A DNA stretch of 8,336 nt from Candidatus Methanophagales archaeon (GCA_030668065.1 DAOUUS010000057.1:1-8336); one strand, 5' to 3'; positions 1 through 6,799 are shown, counted from the stretch's first letter. Notes: generated by a model from the letters alone, not told the origin. Made by a program: numbers and translations.

Positions 1-1
1 A

Positions 2-202
2 CATAAACTTGATGTATTTCTACTTGGGCTCATCGTGCTTGTGATAGGCCTGGTTGTGGGTTTTTTAACCAGTTTCATACCGTATATTGGCCAGTTGATA
101 AATATAGTCGTATCTGTCACATGTATTCTGCCTTTAACCGTTTTATGGTGGACCAAATTGTACATGTGCATGACTGCACCCCGGCGACTCGATGGTTTTT
201 AG
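2..202 (+). CDS. C-terminal end of a polytopic membrane protein (partial)
   Basis: The frame is open from the window edge and ends at TAG 200-202, giving 66 residues; the start lies outside the window. Two hydrophobic segments are visible: a Leu/Val/Ile/Gly-rich stretch at about residues 5-30 and a second at about 34-55, separated by a short turn (SFIPYIGQ). They are followed by a basic, presumably cytoplasmic tail (TAPRRLDGF). The pattern resembles the last two helices of small archaeal multi-helix membrane proteins of unknown function, but no family can be assigned from this piece. It points towards the pup-like gene, whose stop lies 26 nt beyond, so it is not part of that operon. Coding is supported by the strongly hydrophobic composition and the lack of a competing frame. 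Confidence 0.55.
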   Translation, partial: HKLDVFLLGLIVLVIGLVVGFLTSFIPYIGQLINIVVSVTCILPLTVLWWTKLYMCMTAPRRLDGF

Positions 203-228
203 CGGCATAAAGTGTGCGGGAAGATGCT

Positions 229-504
229 TCACTCGCCCGATGTGGCATAGATTTCATACGGCATTATCTTTTTATTCACTTTCTTCTTTCCTTTCAACTT
301 ACTCACGAGGTCGGCTGCTTTCTCCTTATTCTCTCGCTCCTTCAACCGGTCCATTATGTGCGCCATCTCTTTTTCCTTCCCGGTGTCCCGGTACTCAGCC
401 GTCTCTTCCTTTACATAATCCCCTTCTGCTACCTCTTCCTCTTCTAAGTCCTCTTCTTCCTCTTCCATTCCGTCAAAATCCATCGCATCCACAACCATTT
501 TCAT
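229..504 (-). CDS. pup: Pup-like small protein modifier ending in Ser-Gly-Glu
   Basis: This 91-residue protein is predicted to be the covalent tag of the neighbouring ligase and ATPase. It has a short N-terminus, an acidic run of Glu/Asp at about residues 14-26, a charged helical or coiled-coil-prone segment at about 42-72, a lysine cluster at about 68-79, and the C-terminus YATSGE followed by TGA. Bacterial Pup is about 60-70 residues, mostly disordered, Glu/Asp/Lys-rich, helical in its second half on binding Mpa or PafA, and ends in Gly-Gly-Glu or Gly-Gly-Gln. The match is therefore in composition, helix placement, terminal Gly-Glu and genomic context, not close identity. Because the last residue is already Glu, no Gln deamidation would be needed before conjugation. 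The ATG at 504 has a G-run (509-513) four bases upstream; an in-frame ATG at 498 would have a better spacing of ten. It is the last gene of the cluster. The alternative is an unrelated charged protein that happens to end in GE. Confidence 0.8.
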   Translation of the reverse strand: MKMVVDAMDFDGMEEEEEDLEEEEVAEGDYVKEETAEYRDTGKEKEMAHIMDRLKERENKEKAADLVSKLKGKKKVNKKIMPYEIYATSGE

Positions 505-581
505 TCAACCCCCTATCCGTTTGCACCTATTTTGTAATATAAACTATATTCGTTCTTTGGTAAAGCTTTCTTTTTACAATA
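505..581 (-). promoter_or_regulatory. Possible separate promoter and G-run ribosome site for the pup-like gene
   Basis: This is the longest gap in the cluster (77 nt, against 26 and 30). On the minus strand it contains TTTATATTA (543-535), a fair archaeal TATA box. An archaeal start site about 25 nt downstream would fall near 513, giving a very short leader that begins at the G-run AGGGGG before ATG 504. A private promoter would allow the modifier to be made in excess over its enzymes. This is inference from spacing and an AT-rich match only. Confidence 0.35.
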
Positions 582-2153
582 TTAACAGATAATTTTAGTG
601 GGATATAACTTCTTCGCAACTGCCAGACATTCCGCTAGTTCTTGGCCATCCCTAATTTCGTCTCCCATCTCGTCCTTGTTCAACATAAACGGTTCATCTA
701 ATATTACCGTTGCCGCATTAAGCTGCATCGTGGACCAGCTAATACTTCTCACTTCTGACCCATACTTTTTCAGCATCGCAACCTTGAAATAATCCCTCGT
801 CTGCTCCGGTGCATTACTCAGTGCATACTTCACCCGTTGCGTGAATGAAGCCCAATCCACCTGCGGTAATTCACGTTCCGCAAACGCAAGCGAGTCCTTC
901 GGGTTGAATAGGCAATAACTTTTTATAGTTCCTTTTTCGCTATCACCGAGATAAAACGACACATTTTCATCCAGTAACGCATATTGATTGCAGATGCTTA
1001 TTCCGTCAGATGCACTTTTCGGCTCATAATTCACAAGCAGCGCTAATTTCGTCACCCAGTCTATACCATCCACAAACTCTTCTATCCGCCGCGATTCTAA
1101 CTTATCTATCAACCTCTTAAAAGCTTTCAGCCCTATCTCGTCCCATTTGCTTTCTTCACCCGTATCTTCTAGCATCCGCTCTATCGCTTCGATATAATAC
1201 CGTAAAATGGCTACCGCATCCGTCTTCTCACCGGTCTTTAGCTTTATCTGCCACTCACATTCCTGTGTATCCTGCGATATATCCTTGAAAGCCCTCACCG
1301 GGTCTTCTAGCTCGGGTGCATCATCCAGGAAGCCCGTTTCAAAGGCGCAAATTACCAGTGCCTGCGCTATATCCCGCATAAAAATCGCGTATTCAGAACG
1401 AAGCCCTTCGTAATGTATGTCATGCAGACGCCAGTACCGCCTTGCTGCATGAGGTTGGTCTCTCGTGTTCAAGATGCCTCGATTCCTAGTAGTCGCAAGG
1501 GAAGATTTTTGATGCGTAAACATTGCTCTTGGTGAAATAACGAACTTCACGCCTTCTTTACCGACAAATCCGCCAGAGACAACATCTCCTGCTCCTGTGA
1601 ACAGAATTCGCGTGATTATCCAGGGTATCAGCGATTTCTCTACTCGAGCCCAATCCTTGCACGCCTCCCGCAATGTCAATATATTACCATGCGTGGCGTA
1701 TGTATTTGTCTTTATACCCCCTCGTTTTACCCTCTGCGGACCTTCTGTAACCGTGATATTCGCAACATTATTTTTATGCACAAATACTTCCTTCTTTAGC
1801 GCGGTACTCGCTTCCTTTGCGGCCATAAAAGCGTATATCTCTGATGCTTTGTCGTATGCTATAGCGTCAAACGGGTTATTGTAAGAAGGCGTGGAGATCT
1901 CAAGATGGTCCATATCGTTATAAATCCGGCAACCGTTATTCCCAAGGGAAGACGTTATTTTCGATTCGTGTACTTCCTGTGATACCTCTGTCACTGTATC
2001 CCAAACAACATCACGTGAAAGAGCACTCCGTTTTAATCCTTGAATCGCAGCATTAACGAGCATAGCCGGATTTAAATTCGCCTTTGCACTCACAGGATAT
2101 TCCTGCTCTATTCCCCTGATCTTACTCTCGGTGCCCTTTGTGCGTTCCTTCAT
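582..2153 (-). CDS. dop: Dop-like depupylase / Pup deamidase of the Dop/PafA family
   Basis: This 523-residue protein is close to bacterial Dop in length and belongs to the glutamine-synthetase-like Dop/PafA fold. Visible landmarks: GIEQEY at 14-19 (Mg-ATP glutamates), NGCRIYND at 73-80, then HLEISTP at 83-89. D80 aligns with the catalytic Asp of Dop and E85 with a metal-binding Glu. Further on are KNN at 127-129, a His-Asn motif at 155-157, TGAG at 186-189, FVISPRA at 204-210, and NTRDQPHA plus YWRLH at about 229-244. The C-terminal domain has PEQTRDYF and SWSTMQLN. The N-terminal VVWD, DMDHLEIST and the SW motif match Dop more than PafA. In bacteria Dop hydrolyses the Pup-lysine isopeptide and deamidates Pup-Gln; with a modifier ending in Glu only depupylation would be needed. 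Oddities: the loop between GIEQEY and NGCRIY is about 20 residues shorter than in bacterial Dop, and the usual HEN reads HGN. It starts 30 nt after pafA, with only a weak GGGA upstream. Confidence 0.88.
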   Translation of the reverse strand: MKERTKGTESKIRGIEQEYPVSAKANLNPAMLVNAAIQGLKRSALSRDVVWDTVTEVSQEVHESKITSSLGNNGCRIYNDMDHLEISTPSYNNPFDAIAYDKASEIYAFMAAKEASTALKKEVFVHKNNVANITVTEGPQRVKRGGIKTNTYATHGNILTLREACKDWARVEKSLIPWIITRILFTGAGDVVSGGFVGKEGVKFVISPRAMFTHQKSSLATTRNRGILNTRDQPHAARRYWRLHDIHYEGLRSEYAIFMRDIAQALVICAFETGFLDDAPELEDPVRAFKDISQDTQECEWQIKLKTGEKTDAVAILRYYIEAIERMLEDTGEESKWDEIGLKAFKRLIDKLESRRIEEFVDGIDWVTKLALLVNYEPKSASDGISICNQYALLDENVSFYLGDSEKGTIKSYCLFNPKDSLAFAERELPQVDWASFTQRVKYALSNAPEQTRDYFKVAMLKKYGSEVRSISWSTMQLNAATVILDEPFMLNKDEMGDEIRDGQELAECLAVAKKLYPTKIIC

Positions 2154-2183
2154 TGTATCATCCCGTGCATCCGCTTACCCGCT

Positions 2184-3953
2184 TTATAAATCATCATCTT
2201 CACTTAGCCGCTCTTCTTTCCTTATCTCTTCTATCTTCTTTCTTATGCTAGCCTCGTCCCAGCCATCCAGGTCGTCAAATCGGTAAGTTTTGTTATTGGA
2301 ATACAACAAATAGTCCAGATAGGGATTCCTGACTAATCTATTCCTCACTTCACGGCTTATATCCTCCTCCCAGCCTCTTATATCCTCTTCCTCGGCAAGG
2401 AGTCGCACCATAACCTGCCTAGTCGTCTCTCCACGTCTCCGTTCACGCAAAAAAACTACTACGGCACTTGGCATCCGCGCCAGTTCAGGATACCGCTCAA
2501 ATAGCCGCGAATATTCCTCCGCTGTCGGGCGGCTCATGTCTATCTTTATCCTTGGCTCCTTTGTTATCGTTATTTTATTCCAGCACAACGCAGCATTATC
2601 GAATTCTGATGCGATTTTCACCCTTAACTCGGCTCTTGAATTCTTCGGTGGTGCTAACAACGCTTCTCCTATATCCGCCTCCGTTAAAATCCGCTCTACA
2701 CCTACTTTATCCGCTACCTGCTCGTATAAATCATGATCACAGAGATTGGTGAACTCAAAAGATGCCGCTATCTTCTTCTCCATTCGCTCATCCATCTGGT
2801 ACATACTCCGATAATCGAACTTACCTTTTGGGATATAGTTATATTCAAAATCCGCTATCTCGTCTTCTACTACCTTTAACTTCAGTAACCATTCCAAACG
2901 ACGTACCACATACGGGTCTTCAAGCAATCCCTGACTGAACTTATCACAGAGCCTCTTGAACGTATCCAGAACGTACACGTCCCAGTCAGATGTCTCTCGT
3001 TCCTCAAATAACTCTTCTATCACCGAGACGTAATGATGATTGATATAATCAATGGCTGATTCTGTCTTCCCGTTCATCAATTTTATTCGCCAATCTCCTT
3101 CTGTATTCGCAGCAATATCCTTAAATGTTTGTAGCGGATTCCAAAGCTCTTCTATATGCGTAATCTTCTCGGATTCTATCGCGTCTATCACATACGAAGT
3201 AAGCGCGTTATTGAGCAGTCTTGTCACCTCAGAACGGACGCCTTCTCCTGATGTTACATGTACACGGTATTTGTCCTTTGTGCTCAACGGCTCGTCCCGC
3301 GTGGATAGAATCGGCCATTGCGATGGCGACTCCGTAACTACCCTTCGAGAAACCATCGCTTTCGGTGAAATCACGTATCTTATATCGCCCTTCTCCGCTA
3401 CAAACCCGCCTGCCCCAAAGAAAATCTTACGCAGTATCAGAAACGGTATGAGTAAGTTCTCATTGCCCACAAATTTATTCCGTTCCACGATGTAGGACTC
3501 ATGCGTGCCCCGACTGTATCTCTTGTCTATCTCAACATTCGCTTTCCAGCACTGTATGTACGTACTTTGACTGCCTTTCTTCTTCGACTTCTTCTTGTAT
3601 CTTTCGTTTGCTTTCTCCACACCCAATTGCATGTACAGCTCTGCTGCCTTATCATATTTCAGCACGTCAAAAGCGTTTCTGCATTCCGGCGTGGCAATCT
3701 CTAAGTGACCACCGGTACATATATAAATCCGGGAACCATTCCTCAAAAACCCGTCGTTCCTTCTTCGCAGCTTCGCACATATCGCATTCGCACCGTCAAA
3801 GAAGGTATAGTTCTCAAGTGCATGAATCACCTCGTCCACATGATAAAATCGCGCATACCGATATAACCCCGGCGATTCTGAACTTATGCCGATCCGGAAT
3901 TCGTGCTCTATCCCTTGCCATCTACACAAATCAACCTTTTCCATTTTATGCAC
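2184..3953 (-). CDS. pafA: PafA-like Pup ligase with C-terminal extension
   Basis: This 589-residue Dop/PafA-family protein is longer than bacterial PafA (about 450-480). Motifs: GIEHEF at 14-19, then GFLRNGSRIY at 68-77 and GGHLEIATPEC at 81-91, close to the PafA-specific FLRNGARLY and GSHPEYATAEC. Next come THESYI at 150-155, FFGAG at 178-182, YVISPKAM at 193-200 and STRDEP at 217-222. The C-terminal domain carries APPKNSRAELR (434-444), as in PafA. The family ligates the C-terminal Glu of Pup to substrate lysines using ATP. Oddities: the catalytic Asp (M. tuberculosis PafA D57 by alignment from memory) is Cys79, KNN is KAN at 137-139, and about 110 extra residues (476-589) end in EDDDL. 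The start is GTG at 3953 or ATG at 3944; neither has a Shine-Dalgarno, the upstream being a pyrimidine tract. It lies 26 nt after the ATPase and 30 nt before dop. It could be a non-catalytic paralogue. Confidence 0.87.
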   Translation of the reverse strand: MHKMEKVDLCRWQGIEHEFRIGISSESPGLYRYARFYHVDEVIHALENYTFFDGANAICAKLRRRNDGFLRNGSRIYICTGGHLEIATPECRNAFDVLKYDKAAELYMQLGVEKANERYKKKSKKKGSQSTYIQCWKANVEIDKRYSRGTHESYIVERNKFVGNENLLIPFLILRKIFFGAGGFVAEKGDIRYVISPKAMVSRRVVTESPSQWPILSTRDEPLSTKDKYRVHVTSGEGVRSEVTRLLNNALTSYVIDAIESEKITHIEELWNPLQTFKDIAANTEGDWRIKLMNGKTESAIDYINHHYVSVIEELFEERETSDWDVYVLDTFKRLCDKFSQGLLEDPYVVRRLEWLLKLKVVEDEIADFEYNYIPKGKFDYRSMYQMDERMEKKIAASFEFTNLCDHDLYEQVADKVGVERILTEADIGEALLAPPKNSRAELRVKIASEFDNAALCWNKITITKEPRIKIDMSRPTAEEYSRLFERYPELARMPSAVVVFLRERRRGETTRQVMVRLLAEEEDIRGWEEDISREVRNRLVRNPYLDYLLYSNNKTYRFDDLDGWDEASIRKKIEEIRKEERLSEDDDL

Positions 3954-3979
3954 TTATAAAAAAGAAAAAAGAAAAAGAC
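3954..3979 (-). terminator. Triple oligo-T tract, possible archaeal terminator or attenuator
   Basis: Directly after the ATPase stop, the minus strand reads three T-runs (5, 6 and 6 T) separated by single C residues, followed by ATAA and the PafA-like start. Archaeal RNA polymerase terminates on such U-rich tracts without a hairpin. Here the tract lies inside a cluster with only a 26-nt gap, so it may reduce read-through into pafA, dop and pup rather than stop it. No inverted repeat precedes it. Confidence 0.4.
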
Positions 3980-5608
3980 TTAATAATGCATCCCTGTGTC
4001 TTCTTCGGGTAGTACCTCATATCCCGACACAATCATCTCTTCCGCTCTTCTCTGCACAAACTTGTCAAAACCTTCCTTCAGCAGTTCCAGATTCACGCCT
4101 ATATCCTCTATGTGCTTATAGCGCTTCTGCAATTCATCCATCTTGCTTTCTACATCTAATATCTCTGCAATCCGTTCATCCTGCCACATCTGCCTCAGCG
4201 CATCGTCATTAATTTTACCTCGCTTCAATGTCAGCAGTGTCCGCTCTTCTAACGCTTTATCCCTTGCATAGTGGAATATCTGCGCAATGAACCTACCAGT
4301 CACAGTATCTCCGCTCTTTATCCGCCCTATTTCTGTTTCCACGTATGTATCTTTATATATATATTCGACAATCGCGTTTGCCAGATACGCCCTTGCTTCT
4401 GCTTCGCCTCCTTGTTCCTCTGCCAGATAGCGGTCAATAGGGATTTTCTTGGCATATATCGGGGTAATGGAAAGAGCAGCTTCTTTATCGGCCTTTGGTG
4501 CCTCAATGATCTTGTCAAATCGGGCCCGGAATGCCGAATCTATAAGATGCAAACGGTTGGTCGCACCGATAACAGTGAGGTGTGGATGCAGAGCATAAAA
4601 GCCATCTAAGAGGTCCAGTAACTGTCCCGTAACTCTTTCCGGCGCACCAGATGAGCCCGTGTACATACCCCTTTCCTGTGCCAGCGCATCAATCTCGTCA
4701 AAGAAAATCACACCATAATCGTTCTCACCATCTTCTAATTTGTCATTTGCAGTTTTGAAAATCATCCTCACATTCCGCTCGGATTCCCCGAGCCACATGC
4801 TGAATAGCTCTCCGGCACCAACCTTCACGAACTCGCAATTGGGCAATGCGGATGCTAACGCCTTTGCACACATCGTCTTTCCACATCCCGGCGGGCCGTA
4901 CATCAGTATCCTCCTCGAACGTTCCCCATATTTTGCATAATCTTCGGGATTTAGCATGGGTAGAATGATACTATTTATTAACTCCTGTTTCACGCTTTTC
5001 AAGCCGCCGATGTCGTTAAAGCTAACCTCGGGGCTTTTCGTAATCTCATAGTGCGAGAATTCCTTCGCCGTATAGCTTTTGATTATGTCAGAAGTACCCG
5101 GCAGAAGTCCTACCTTCATACCCACTTTTATCTTATCTTTCTCGTCTCCTCTCAGCCGTTTATAGATCTTACTACGTCCTTTCCCTGTTGATATTTCGCC
5201 TATCCAGCCCTCATCATCCTGCCTCAAGTCCTCGATCTCTCCCACCTCTAAGTCAGCCATTCGGTCATATATTTTCGTGATACCGATGGTAAATCCACTG
5301 GGGCTACTCCTATCCGGGATACGCCCTATAAAGACATATTTGCCCTCTTTCAAATCGGATATTTCGTTATTGCTAAGTGTACCATAAGGTAAAGCTTTTA
5401 ATGCACCGTTTAAATTCACAATAGCGCTCTCTTCGGTTTTCTCCACCACGAACCCACAGTCTAACGGCGGTGCTCGTGATTTCGAGACGAGTTTTTCAAG
5501 ATCCTCTTTATATGCTTCGGTCTCCTCGTATTTCCTCATCAGCCGCCTGTACTCGCTCTCTAAACGTTCATACTCGTATCTTGGAATGTATTCCTCCTCC
5601 GTTTCCAT
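3980..5608 (-). CDS. mpa: Mpa/ARC-like AAA+ proteasomal ATPase
   Basis: A 542-residue hexameric unfoldase is predicted from ATG 5608, which follows AGAGGGG by five bases. The upstream in-frame ATG at 5668 sits inside the AT-rich promoter and has no ribosome site. Order: charged coiled coil (about 8-45), OB-like beta region (about 50-180), AAA domain with GPPGCGKT (238-245), pore loop MWLG (271-274), Walker B FFDEID (302-307), sensor GATN (348-351) and arginines at 361 and 363. A C-terminal helical region with GRFIAQIFHYARDKAL (438-453) lines up with the ARC/Mpa segment GAMIQNVVDRAKKNAI. In Mpa the coiled coil captures Pup and the C-terminus docks on the 20S. Here an additional helix (about 485-525) follows, and the protein ends TGMHY rather than the Mpa end GQYL or the PAN motif hydrophobic-Tyr-X. 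It is the first gene of the cluster, divergent from phoU. PAN or Cdc48 are less likely given the neighbours. Confidence 0.9.
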   Translation of the reverse strand: METEEEYIPRYEYERLESEYRRLMRKYEETEAYKEDLEKLVSKSRAPPLDCGFVVEKTEESAIVNLNGALKALPYGTLSNNEISDLKEGKYVFIGRIPDRSSPSGFTIGITKIYDRMADLEVGEIEDLRQDDEGWIGEISTGKGRSKIYKRLRGDEKDKIKVGMKVGLLPGTSDIIKSYTAKEFSHYEITKSPEVSFNDIGGLKSVKQELINSIILPMLNPEDYAKYGERSRRILMYGPPGCGKTMCAKALASALPNCEFVKVGAGELFSMWLGESERNVRMIFKTANDKLEDGENDYGVIFFDEIDALAQERGMYTGSSGAPERVTGQLLDLLDGFYALHPHLTVIGATNRLHLIDSAFRARFDKIIEAPKADKEAALSITPIYAKKIPIDRYLAEEQGGEAEARAYLANAIVEYIYKDTYVETEIGRIKSGDTVTGRFIAQIFHYARDKALEERTLLTLKRGKINDDALRQMWQDERIAEILDVESKMDELQKRYKHIEDIGVNLELLKEGFDKFVQRRAEEMIVSGYEVLPEEDTGMHY

Positions 5609-5727
5609 TTTTACCCCTCTTAAAACATAAGATTTGAATTCATAAAAAGCAAAGTCTCGTATCCTCAATTATATAATTATATTTATTGTATATAGAATTG
5701 ATAGATTAACTAAAGCGAAGGACGAAA
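5609..5727. promoter_or_regulatory. Divergent AT-rich promoter region with a 12-bp palindrome
   Basis: This gap separates the minus-strand ATPase cluster from the plus-strand phoU gene. It contains the perfect palindrome AATTATATAATT (5667-5678), which can serve as a TATA box for the leftward operon (start near 5645, leader with AGAGGGG before ATG 5608). A second AT-rich stretch with TTGTATATAG (5686-5695) is placed to serve rightward phoU transcription (start near 5716, leader carrying AAGGA). The palindrome could also be an operator, for instance for the AbrB-type domain encoded next door. Promoter positions are inferred from spacing only. Confidence 0.5.
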
Positions 5728-6762
5728 ATGAAAGAGGAGAAGAGAAAAATACAGCTCACCGGTGGTTCTACTTACACCGTCTCGCTGCCAATAAAGTGGG
5801 CGAGAGAAGCGGGTGTGAAACAGGGCGATGAACTCACTCTAATTCAACGTGCTGATAATTCGCTTGTCATAACGGCGCAGCAGGATAAAAAAGAGCAGGT
5901 AAAATGTGCTGAATTCGTTCTGTCCGAAAAAGAAAGCTTTGAGTGCAACTTCCGGTATCTCATCTCTTATTATCTCGTGGGATATGACCTCGTGAAGCTA
6001 TTAGCCCCTCATGGGTTCGAGGCAGGGGCAAGGAAGAGGATAAAGGCGGAAGTAAGGAAGAGGTTGATAGGCATAGAGGTTGTAGAGGAATCGTCAAGGG
6101 AGATAGTGCTAAAAAGTTTCTTGAAATACGAGGATTTTACGCTGCAAGATGCGATACGGAGTATGTCACAGATTTTATTGTCAATGCAGGAAGACGCTAT
6201 TGCTTCTATTGATAAAAGCAAGCCAAACCTTGCGGAGGATGTTATAGAGCGCGATAACGAGATAGATAGGTTTTATTTACTGATTGTGAGGCAGCTCAAG
6301 GCTGCGATGAGCGATCCCGAACTGTCGAAGAAGATAGGTCTGGATCGGCAGCGTGATAGCTTAGGATACCGGATAATAGTGAAGAGCATGGAGCGAATAG
6401 GCGACCACATAGTGAACATAGCGGAGAGATCTAAGGCTATGACCTCTCAGGTAGGGGACAAGAGTTTGGATAGCATAAAGGCAATTGGTATCAGTACTAA
6501 AGACATATTCAATAAGACACTGGCTTCTTTATCTGATAGGAATATAGAAAAGGCGAATGAAGCGATAGAAGATGCGAAATCGTTAACTAAGAAAGTAGAA
6601 GTGGCAAATGAACGGATTCTGGCAGAGGAACGAAGTAGCACAGCAAAAATACCGGCTCTTTCTACATTAGAGAGCTTAGAACGAATAGCGAAGTATTGTG
6701 AGGATATAGCAGAGGTAACAATAAATATGGGGATAATGGCGGCGGGTGAACCGGATCTTTGA
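5728..6762 (+). CDS. Archaeal PhoU-family protein with N-terminal AbrB/SpoVT-like domain
   Basis: A 344-residue protein with an AbrB-like swapped-hairpin domain at about residues 1-52 (KIQLTGGSTYTVSLP, then WAREAGVKQGDELTLI) followed by two PhoU-type three-helix domains (about 70-200 and 210-338). PhoU metal-site patterns are visible: ERDNEID at 174-180, ERIGDHIVNIAE at 222-233 and ERIAKYCEDIAE at 318-329. PhoU proteins restrain phosphate uptake through the Pst transporter and PhoR signalling in bacteria. The AbrB-PhoU fusion is common in Euryarchaeota and probably acts as a DNA-binding phosphate regulator. AAGGA precedes ATG 5728 at five bases. No pst genes lie in the window, so its phosphate role here is by family only. 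It is divergent from the pupylation-like cluster and converges on adenylate kinase with a 37-nt gap. Confidence 0.92.
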   Translation: MKEEKRKIQLTGGSTYTVSLPIKWAREAGVKQGDELTLIQRADNSLVITAQQDKKEQVKCAEFVLSEKESFECNFRYLISYYLVGYDLVKLLAPHGFEAGARKRIKAEVRKRLIGIEVVEESSREIVLKSFLKYEDFTLQDAIRSMSQILLSMQEDAIASIDKSKPNLAEDVIERDNEIDRFYLLIVRQLKAAMSDPELSKKIGLDRQRDSLGYRIIVKSMERIGDHIVNIAERSKAMTSQVGDKSLDSIKAIGISTKDIFNKTLASLSDRNIEKANEAIEDAKSLTKKVEVANERILAEERSSTAKIPALSTLESLERIAKYCEDIAEVTINMGIMAAGEPDL

Positions 6763-6799
6763 GGCTATATCTAACGAACTGCTAATCCTGCTTTATTCG

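Noticed and set aside
192..542. Plus-strand open frames opposite the pup-like gene
   Set aside because: Their Pro/Leu/Ser-rich translations are the antisense of the Glu/Lys-rich gene and have no initiation signal or family resemblance.
2154..2183. Short frame MHGMIQ between pafA and dop as a leader peptide
   Set aside because: Six codons overlapping the dop start by chance spacing; no ribosome site and no pattern suggesting attenuation.
582..3953. Annotation of the two enzymes as glutamine synthetase or glutamate-cysteine ligase
   Set aside because: They share the fold, but the ordered NG-RIY, HLE-TP, GAG, ISP-A and TRD-P motifs are those of Dop/PafA, and the neighbours fit pupylation.
3052..4212. 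Plus-strand open frames of 67-147 residues opposite pafA and the ATPase
   Set aside because: They are antisense shadows: Ser/Leu/Phe-rich, overlapping well supported genes with many conserved motifs on the other strand.
5609..5668. In-frame upstream start of the ATPase at 5668 (20 extra residues)
   Set aside because: It lies within the AT-rich palindromic promoter and has no ribosome site, whereas ATG 5608 has AGAGGGG at proper spacing and begins a charged N-terminus typical of the family.
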